Shown one piece after another: positions 57,516 through 64,000 of a DNA stretch of 64,000 nt. The notes under the pieces were generated by a model, which was given only the letters and a program-made list of their open reading frames with translations, searched no databases and had not been told where the DNA came from. This DNA comes from Flammula alnicola (taxonomy: Eukaryota; Basidiomycota; Agaricomycetes; Agaricales; Strophariaceae): the NCBI GenBank assembly GCA_015499995.1, contig JADNRV010000052.1, positions 124,001 through 188,000 of the forward strand, written 5' to 3'. Position 1 is the first letter of the stretch, and the number at the start of each line of letters is the position of its first letter. The translations under genes and the position numbers were made by a program.

Positions 57516-58227
57516 ATGCGCTCTGCATTTGCTTTAGTCCTCGCTGCTGCTTCTCTCTGTGCTACTGTTGGCGCTGTTCCTACTACCAGCGCCAGCGCTA
57601 CGGCCACGGTAATTAAAGGTACACATTTTTTCTATTTATTCGTTCATCAGCGAAAAAGAATCCAGAAGCTAATATTCTACCTTCCAGTTTGGCCCAACGG
57701 GATGACCTTGTCCAAGATGTCATCCGACGAGCTTGGGACAGTTGAGAAGGTTCAGAAGCGCCAAACCCTTGATCTCATTGGCGCGACCTGCGAGTCGACT
57801 TGCAGTGGGCCACCTGGCCCGGGACCTAACCAGGACGACTGCGACGCCATCATCAACCAGCTGCTCGGCGAGGGCACCCAGCAATTTTCGGTTTCGCTCC
57901 CAGACAACGTCCTTTTTGTCACCTTTAACAGTTGCAAGGTCCAATTGTGAGCCTGCCAAGCAATAATGATGTTCGAGTTTTTGCTAAAAGAGCGTTGTTT
58001 TTCGGTAGTGTCAATCTAACCGGCGAGGTCGTTGTATACCAAGGTGCATATCTGGGCCCCTGGACTTTTTTTGCAACTAGAATTCTGACGATAATTGATC
58101 AGAGAACGACTGGGGCAGTGTTGCCAGCTTCCTTGCTGGTGCATGCAATGCCGCCCACGGATTCAGCGTGGGCCAGTGCACCTTCGACGAGGCTCCCAAC
58201 GCCTTCATCCAGGTTCTCCACAGTTAA
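57516..58227 (+). CDS. Small secreted cysteine-rich protein (173 aa)
   Basis: Exons 57516-57618, 57688-57946, 58009-58043 and 58103-58227 (522 nt). Signal peptide 1 to about 20 (MRSAFALVLAAASLCATVGA), a propeptide, then a Lys-Arg Kex2 processing site (residues 58-59, KVQKR). The mature part starts QTLDLIGATCESTC and has six cysteines (CESTC, DDC, SC, AC, QC), enough for three disulfides. Other features are a GPPGPGP loop, VSLPDNVLFVTFNSC and a C-terminal AHGFSVGQCTFDEAPNAF. The strong TATA box suggests high expression. The family is not recognised; secretion is well supported and function is unknown. Confidence 0.75.
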
Positions 58228-59040
58228 ATTTCAAGCCGATATTCTGGCTTTTCGGCCGGCAATTTCGTGATTGTTTAGAATTTGGCGGGTGTTTGCAATT
58301 TTTGTTACTTCGGATTTTATAAGAGAACATTTGCGTCTCACAATGCTGCTCCGGGTAAAATTCACGTAGCTTGTATTGGCGTCGCTTCTAAAATCCTTGA
58401 TATAAATCAAATATAAATATAGTTTTTACGTGGTTGATAAATGGAACGGGATTGGAAAGAGTTTATCACCTAAACAAATCCCTTAGAAAGGAGCGAGAGA
58501 GAATTATAGTCGGTGTTGATCGAACAATAAAGAAAAGCTAGTCTAAACTAGCAACCCGGAAAATAACCCATCGAGTAGCCGCTCTATTTTAGGTGAAATT
58601 GCACCTGAATTCTTCTAACACCATCGAAGAAAATATACAACTTGAATTGTGATCCTTTCACCATCGTCTAGAGGTCGGGGGATTTTCAAATTGGTCGATC
58701 TGAAATCAGGTTGATAAATCTTCCACTACCTTACCATATCCCGCTTTCTACTATGACACGATTTCAGACTCGGAGTGAATAGCCTCCACGCCGATCTTGA
58801 GGACTGAAGAGTTATAGATTAGCGCTGCAGACGCTGACTTGCTGGCGGTTGTTGTGTACGTACATTGGATGTGAGACCGTACTGCGAGTGGGCCGACTCG
58901 GATGTCCAACTTGCCGCACGAAAGGCGACAGAGTGGATGCGAGTGGCGAGCTGGATTTGCACCTTGGTTCGTGACTGTCCTGGCAGACACACAGGTCGTA
59001 CTGCGTCGCAGAATCTCGTTGGTACCGGGATCCAACGCGC
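58228..59040. other. Intergenic, nothing recognised
   Basis: AT-rich 3' flank. A 94-codon open frame on the minus strand (58751-59035) has no recognisable features and I do not call it a gene. Confidence 0.4.
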
Positions 59041-59395
59041 CTAAATCACGCCAAACATGGTTCGGAAACTCTTGATTGTTCCCATTGAAAGAATGGCCTT
59101 CAAGAGATGCAGCAAGAACATGAAATTAAGATGTTGACGAGGCGTGAAGCAGGATCCGGGAGCAATCAATGACAACAAACACTTATCTGATCCTTATCTA
59201 ATCTAGACGACTGGGGAAAAACGTGGCTAAATACATAGGCGCCCGTTGCTGGCTCTCATACGTATCTGGTTACCTGACGAACTTTGGACGAATTTCAGGT
59301 AACTGACATTATGTAGTCCTTTCCATTCACGCAAAAAGACCCGAAAAGACGATGACCTCATTCGTGTTCCATTCACGCACTCCCTGACGCCATTC
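59041..59395 (+). repeat. Dispersed repeat, copy C
   Basis: Same orientation as copy A, reverse of copy B. Matches B from the GGTT..GAAACTC.. block through the GGGAGCAATCAA, GGGAAAAACGTGGCTA, GGCGCCCGT and CGCAAAAAGACCCGAAA blocks. Confidence 0.65.
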
Positions 59396-59528
59396 AACTT
59401 GTCTGAGATATGTATAAGTATTAAGCATGCTCAGGAATTGAAAAGACAAGGTGTTAATGCATTAGCATCAATCAGACGTAAATTTACGGGGAAAAGATAG
59501 CTTCCTCTTCAGAGATGTCCGCCCAGTA

Positions 59529-59753
59529 ATGACTGAGGAATGTCAAGAAAGTGTATATATACCTAACCTTGGTCAATCAATAAGTAGATCCCTCTGTTGG
59601 ATCTATTTCATGTTCTTTTCCCAAAGTCCACCACTCCTTTGCCCGCAGAGTTTCTCTGTGATGCGTCACTTGAATTCCCATTGCTATAAGAATATTTCGG
59701 TCTGATTTCGAAATCCCACGACATGATTTATCGAGTTCGAGGTCAAATTTCCA
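59529..59753 (+). repeat. Repeat D, copy 2 (overlaps F-box gene 3' end)
   Basis: Near-identical to 56187-56412. It contains the stop codon (59684) and about the last 23 codons of the F-box gene on the opposite strand. Confidence 0.75.
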
Positions 59754-61009
59754 TGCAAGGGAGAACTTGATCCGAGATAGGCAAACCGGGATAAAATAAG
59801 TCGTCCCCAAGTCGAATAGGTCTTCAGCAGCGCGTTGTCAAAGTCATTGCTAACCACACCCTTGTTTTTTTGCAAACAGTGGAGCGCGATGCTGTCCAAT
59901 TGTGGGAATGGTATTGCTCGCACTTCATCACATCCCAGGAGCCATTCCCAGGTATCGCGCGGCATGTATGCATCTATGATTGCGAGACGGCGAAGTGCAG
60001 GTGCGCGCGGCGCAAGCTTGGCAAGAGCGGCGGTCAGTAGGCCCGGAAACCATTCCACCCATGCCACCTCCCTTCCATAATACTCGTCGCACCGTGTCCC
60101 ATCCATTTGAAGATCCTCCAGTAGGGGGGCATCTATGAGGTGTAATAGATCCGCTCCAATCCCTGGGACTGTCACCGCCATTCGAGTAAGACGGGCAAGC
60201 GATACAGGAACGTTTACAATAACGGAGCCATAGGGTGGGCTTGGAGTATAGCAAGGTACATCCACCGCCTCGTGTGTGAACACGCCGTGCTCTTTACACC
60301 AAAACGTTTCCAGGTTCGGGGTGTGGAGAAGAAATCGAGCGATCTGGTATACGCCGGGGTAGCCACACGACCATGACCCTGTTCCGTCGAGAACGAGGGT
60401 ACGAAGTGAAGGTAGAGATGACTCAAGGTATGGTATGCAGCTTGGAAACAAAGGAAGGGCGAGGGATGTCAACGCAGGAAATATCATCCCTATACGCGTA
60501 AGCAACATCTCTGGATCGAGCGGTCGTCGTTCATCTGTCGAATCTTCATCATCGTCGGGTCGGAGGAATAATTCACGTAACTCTGGTAGGACTGCAGGGG
60601 TAGGATGTAAGAGGACGCTATGAAGGACTGTTCCTGCGCGAATCACGGTGTCCGTGCTTATATCGAGAGTGCGAACATGAGTCCTGTGCAAGGCTACTGT
60701 CGGCCATAAATCAACTTGAGTGTCGGCCGATTGGTCCACACGAATGGTGACATTGATGGGATATGATCTTGTTCGTTCGAGGCGCTTGCTAAGGAATGAA
60801 GCACCCTTGGATGTACTCATAATCTGTTGTGGCCTTATGTGGATCGAACTCCACATCGAGGGCATGGAATAGACGATGTCACGGAGGGTGCGGCACACTA
60901 GCAAGAGTGTTTTTGTGTCCGAGTTGCTTTTGGAAATTATTTCGACCAGCATTTCGACGGGAAGAGAAAGCAAAGAGATGGAGGGAGTCCGTGTCATCTT
61001 GCGCGACAC
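59684..61009 (-). CDS. F-box / leucine-rich-like protein (441 aa)
   Basis: Single exon from the ATG at 61009. The F-box lies near residues 13-57: SLPVEMLVEIISKSN..TKTLLLVCRTLRDIVYSMPSMWSSIHI. Irregular leucine-rich segments follow (ELRELFLRPDD, LTSLALPLFPS, LPSLRTLVLDG, APALRRLAIIDAY), typical of agaric F-box proteins; SCF substrate adaptor by family. The last about 23 residues (NLTSNSINHVVGF and on) are encoded inside repeat D, so the native C-terminus may have been replaced when the repeat arrived, or the real end lies in another frame. Confidence 0.75.
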   Translation of the reverse strand: MSRKMTRTPSISLLSLPVEMLVEIISKSNSDTKTLLLVCRTLRDIVYSMPSMWSSIHIRPQQIMSTSKGASFLSKRLERTRSYPINVTIRVDQSADTQVDLWPTVALHRTHVRTLDISTDTVIRAGTVLHSVLLHPTPAVLPELRELFLRPDDDEDSTDERRPLDPEMLLTRIGMIFPALTSLALPLFPSCIPYLESSLPSLRTLVLDGTGSWSCGYPGVYQIARFLLHTPNLETFWCKEHGVFTHEAVDVPCYTPSPPYGSVIVNVPVSLARLTRMAVTVPGIGADLLHLIDAPLLEDLQMDGTRCDEYYGREVAWVEWFPGLLTAALAKLAPRAPALRRLAIIDAYMPRDTWEWLLGCDEVRAIPFPQLDSIALHCLQKNKGVVSNDFDNALLKTYSTWGRLILSRFAYLGSSSPLHGNLTSNSINHVVGFRNQTEIFL

Positions 61010-61050
61010 AGTTGGGAGTCAAAAGGTTGATGCGGTTAGAGGGTGATGCA

Positions 61051-61422
61051 CTAAGTAGCCTGGTCCATGACAAAATCAAATAGCATCAGAGCGGCGCGGA
61101 ACGCCGGACGATACATGTGCCTCTTCCTTCCAGGGCCCAGGACCCACAAACGGAAATAAGGGACAATGGGTTGCACCGCACCGCTCCCTAAAACAATAAA
61201 GCTTTTCAGATAAAGCTTCGGTGCTTCAAGCAATTGCGGGCTGCCGGTGGACGAGTTGTACAATGAAGGTGCAAAAAAATGGGATGGGACATCCGAGGTA
61301 AACCGCATTTCTAGACATAAACAACCCTGCTGCGGGAATTTAAGGTAAAGTTTATCGTAGAAGTGAAGTTGAGTCTTTGGCTTGACTGAACCCACCCGAA
61401 CGGAAACAACAGAAAAAGGCAT
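61051..61422 (-). CDS. Hypothetical 123-aa open frame
   Basis: ATG-started frame directly upstream of the F-box gene on the same strand, with no recognised domain. It could be a separate small gene or leader sequence. Reported only because length and composition are not clearly random. Confidence 0.2.
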   Translation of the reverse strand: MPFSVVSVRVGSVKPKTQLHFYDKLYLKFPQQGCLCLEMRFTSDVPSHFFAPSLYNSSTGSPQLLEAPKLYLKSFIVLGSGAVQPIVPYFRLWVLGPGRKRHMYRPAFRAALMLFDFVMDQAT

Positions 61423-61965
61423 TCATTCAGAAAGGTAATTAATGCAGATTCATATAATGAGCTCGATATATTTATATTGTGCGATTGACCACTTCGTCAT
61501 CTCAAGTTGAAAATAGCCGACTCTGTAAGCCACATAATCAAGAAAGCTGTCGATGGAAATATGTGTCCATCTTTGAAATTTGAGCTTTGGAATGGAAGAA
61601 AGGTCGCTTTGAACATAATCTGTCAAAGGCTGAAATGAACCGGCGCTATAAATAGACGCCTTAACCGTCTGTGCGCGCAGTACTCAGTCGGTGGAAAATT
61701 GAAAAAAAGTGTGGAAAACAGTACATTCATACAGACTACAGTAATATATAACACATGAAACGAGAGACGAAATTCATAAATACGTAGCTTCCACCTACAT
61801 ACGAGTAGATCGAGAGAAGGACTGGGACAGCTATAGATAACAAAACACCTGTACAGTGAGAGGAGGAAAAGAGCAAGCGAAAAATAATTAGCGAAGTGGA
61901 ATAAAAAGCCAGGAATACTGTCCATTGGAAGGTTATAGGTATAGGAGATAGAATGAGTTTCCACC
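61423..61965. other. Intergenic, nothing recognised
   Basis: 3' flank of the RD-rich gene (minus strand) plus AT-rich sequence. Confidence 0.4.
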
Positions 61966-63910
61966 TCAAGCTGCAGCTTCTGATCGAGGAGGCAGCTCGC
62001 CGATAGCTTGCTCTGGCGGAGAAAAGACTTCCTGGAACTTGGACGCTGAAGGATCTCCTTCGGGGTCTGGAGGCGGTGGCGGTATTTCTTCAGGGCGATG
62101 TCGTCCTTTATCTTTATCTCTTTCTCTGTCCCTGTCCCTATCCCTATCCCTATCTCTCTCGCGGTCTCTGTCCCGATACCTATCCTTGTCTCTGTCTCTA
62201 TCCCTCTCCCTGTCTCTCTCCTCAGGATAGTCACGCGACTCGGACCCTCGATGCCGCCCCGACCCCGACCTATACTCATCCTCGGACCGCCTCGACGATT
62301 TGCCATACTTATCATACGGACGCGACTTGTAATAATCGTCGTCGCGCCTGTTCGATCTGTCGGAGTCGTCCCGCCGACGATCTCGATCACGGTCGCGGTT
62401 CCGATCGCGATCACGATCGCGATCTCTGTCCCGCTCCCGTTCCCGCTCACGATCTCTGTCCCGATACCTGTCTCTGTCCCGCTCTCTGTCGCGGTCGGAG
62501 CGCTTTCTCGCAGAGTCGTCTGCTTGACCGGGATAGGGCACATAGGTAGGAGAGAATGGGACACCACCAGCTCCACCGTGCGCAGCGGACAGTGGCGCGT
62601 CCTCATGGACGACACGTAATGGGGGGTCTACGCGAGAGGAGTCACCTTTACGAGCCTCGCGGTCGGTGTCCCGCCTGCTTCGTTCCCGGTCGCGGTCGCG
62701 GTCGTCGTATCGCCGAGAGCGGCTTTCGTAGCGATTGTCTTTGCTGTAGTCTCGTGTGTCGGAATAGTGACGCGTATGGGAAGGTCGATAATCCTTATCT
62801 CGGTCTTTGTAAGAGTCAGAACGGTCCTTACTTTCACTTCGGTGGCGCTAAAAAAACAATAAGTATCCTGTTGTATACAATCATGAACGAGAAGCTTACG
62901 TCTGAAGTGTAGCGCTTCGAGTCTGAGCGTTTTGGGTCGTCTTGGTATTTGTATCTATCGTCGTCTCTCCGTTCGCCTCTTTCGTATTTTCTTGATCGAT
63001 CCTGATCTGGAACCCTCTAGAGCAACACTCAGTTAAGTCTTCCATGCAGCCATGCAATTCAAAAGAAACGGACCTGGGAAGATGACCTGGAAACGTCTGC
63101 GTGTCGAGAGGAGGAGGGCGGTTTGACACTCTCCTGCCGTGCCAAATCTACAGCTTGTTGTTGTTCTCTTGGCTCCAAGCCCCGCCGAGACGAACCGTTC
63201 CGTGAGAGATTAACATTGGACTCGGGTTTCATTTCCGCGGTGAAAGTGACTTTTGGGGAGGGTGGTTTCCTGGGAAGTGGGGGCGGTGACTCGGAGCGTG
63301 ATCTTGTCATTGACCGTCGTTCCATCTCTTGTGCGTGCTGCTGTGATTGTTGGACGGGGTATTGTGCTGGGTGCTCGAATTCTCTGAGAATGTTCTACTA
63401 GGTGTGTGAGCCCGTGTTTCAAATAAGGGCGCAAATAACGACACACCTCAACCTCTTGGAAGAGTGCCTTCGCATTCTGTTGGAAGGCAGCAATTTCGGC
63501 AAGGGGTTTCTTGGGAAGTTTAGATTTAGAAGGAGCATTCTTCGTCAATCTACATTCGGCGTTAGCGTCCGCCCATTCGAAGAGAAATGAATGGTACAAA
63601 CTGACTTTGCCGCTTCCTTCCTCAACCTCTTCGTGGAATCCTTGCCAATGACATGCGAGCCCATCTCAAGCATATCCTTCGTCCTATCTAACAGTTGCAA
63701 CCCGTCCTGCCAAAGCGCCTTCTTCTCTGCAAGGCCCTCGTCTCTCTGTCCGTTTCCATTTCCATGTCTATTCGATATCTGCTGTGGTGCTTGCGAGTCC
63801 GGAGAGTGTGGAGGCCCCGGCTGAGATTTATGATTCCACCGGAGAAATGACAGAAACGAGTCGTTGAATAACTCGCGTTGCCCGAACTTTAAGGGTGGTG
63901 GAGGTGTCAT
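61966..63910 (-). CDS. RD/RE/RS-rich nuclear-type protein (572 aa)
   Basis: Exons (high to low): 63910-63606, 63549-63445, 63383-63074, 63016-62900 and 62847-61966 (1719 nt). Residues 1 to about 135 are the only probable folded part (FNDSFLSFLRW, AEKKALWQDGLQLLDRTKDMLEMG, LAEIAAFQQNAKALFQEVEVEFEH), amphipathic and probably helical. Then come SRSESPPPLPRKPPSP and long arginine/aspartate/glutamate dipeptide tracts (DRDRER-type runs at about 385-420 and 475-520), with a Pro run PPPPPDPEGDP before the C-terminus. Such tracts mark splicing and RNA-processing factors (SR-like/RD proteins); the exact family is not recognised. The second donor was taken at GAGGT|GTGTCG because only that keeps exon 3 in the frame that stays open. 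Confidence 0.7.
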
Positions 63911-64000
63911 GCGTTAGGTTCGAGGTTACAAGTCCTGCTTGTGGAATAATTTCCTCGGTCGCTTGGCTTCCTGCGAGACTGGTAGGCGAATAGTGCGGTA
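63911..64000. other. Upstream region of the RD-rich gene
   Basis: Ninety bases to the window edge; nothing specific seen. Confidence 0.3.

Noticed and set aside
58751..59035. 94-codon minus-strand open frame near copy C
   Set aside because: No domain or signal peptide and it adjoins a repeat; length is within chance expectation.
1..64000. CRISPR array, prophage or bacterial operon features
   Set aside because: Genes are intron-rich and eukaryotic throughout; no regularly spaced short direct repeats with unique spacers were seen.

Overview
The window looks like nuclear DNA from a mushroom-forming basidiomycete (Agaricomycetes). Nearly every gene is broken by short introns of about 45-75 bp with GT...AG ends. 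The gene families are typical of that group: NACHT-ankyrin NLRs, HET-domain genes, F-box/leucine-rich proteins, a ricin-B plus macrofage-activating-glycoprotein-like secreted protein, and a CACTA-like (Plavaka-type) DNA transposon. No species can be named from the sequence. No rRNA, tRNA or CRISPR array was seen.

Layout. 1-8.3 kb: two tandem, same-strand NACHT-ankyrin NLR genes. The left copy runs off the window and the right copy is complete (995 aa). Between them lie a dispersed repeat and a HET-gene relic. 8.5-14 kb: an isochorismatase-like hydrolase with a substituted catalytic cysteine, an inverted copy of the dispersed repeat, a secreted DUF5648-type protein, and a broken second isochorismatase. 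14.1-22.05 kb: a complete 7.9-kb transposon with 53-bp perfect terminal inverted repeats, a TGA target duplication, an intact 987-aa transposase and an intact 480-aa accessory gene. 23-25.2 kb: a HET-domain gene cut in two by a 1.2-kb inversion. 26.7-38 kb: housekeeping genes (succinate dehydrogenase cytochrome b, mitochondrial uL30, Erv41, an F-box protein, a TBC Rab-GAP). 38.4-40.3 kb: the secreted ricin-B/MAG-like protein. 40.3-43.9 kb: decayed sequence with a kinase pseudogene. 43.9-49.2 kb: a TPR protein and a 26-exon formamidase with a 6-nt exon. 49.3-56.2 kb: an inverted duplication of a POP5/DUF4139 gene pair around an 8-amino-7-oxononanoate synthase-like gene; each arm keeps one intact gene and has lost the other. 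56-64 kb: a secreted cysteine-rich protein, repeats, a second F-box protein and an RD/RS-rich nuclear-type protein.

How it fits together. NLR and HET genes belong to families tied to fungal non-self recognition and programmed cell death. Here they sit in a fast-changing neighbourhood of tandem copies, relics, dispersed repeats and an inversion. The middle and right parts are mostly conserved cell biology: mitochondrial respiration and translation, ER-Golgi traffic, RNase P/MRP, and amide and biotin-type metabolism. Exon structures were assembled by hand from splice signals, reading frame and family conservation. The total length of every complete gene model is a multiple of three.
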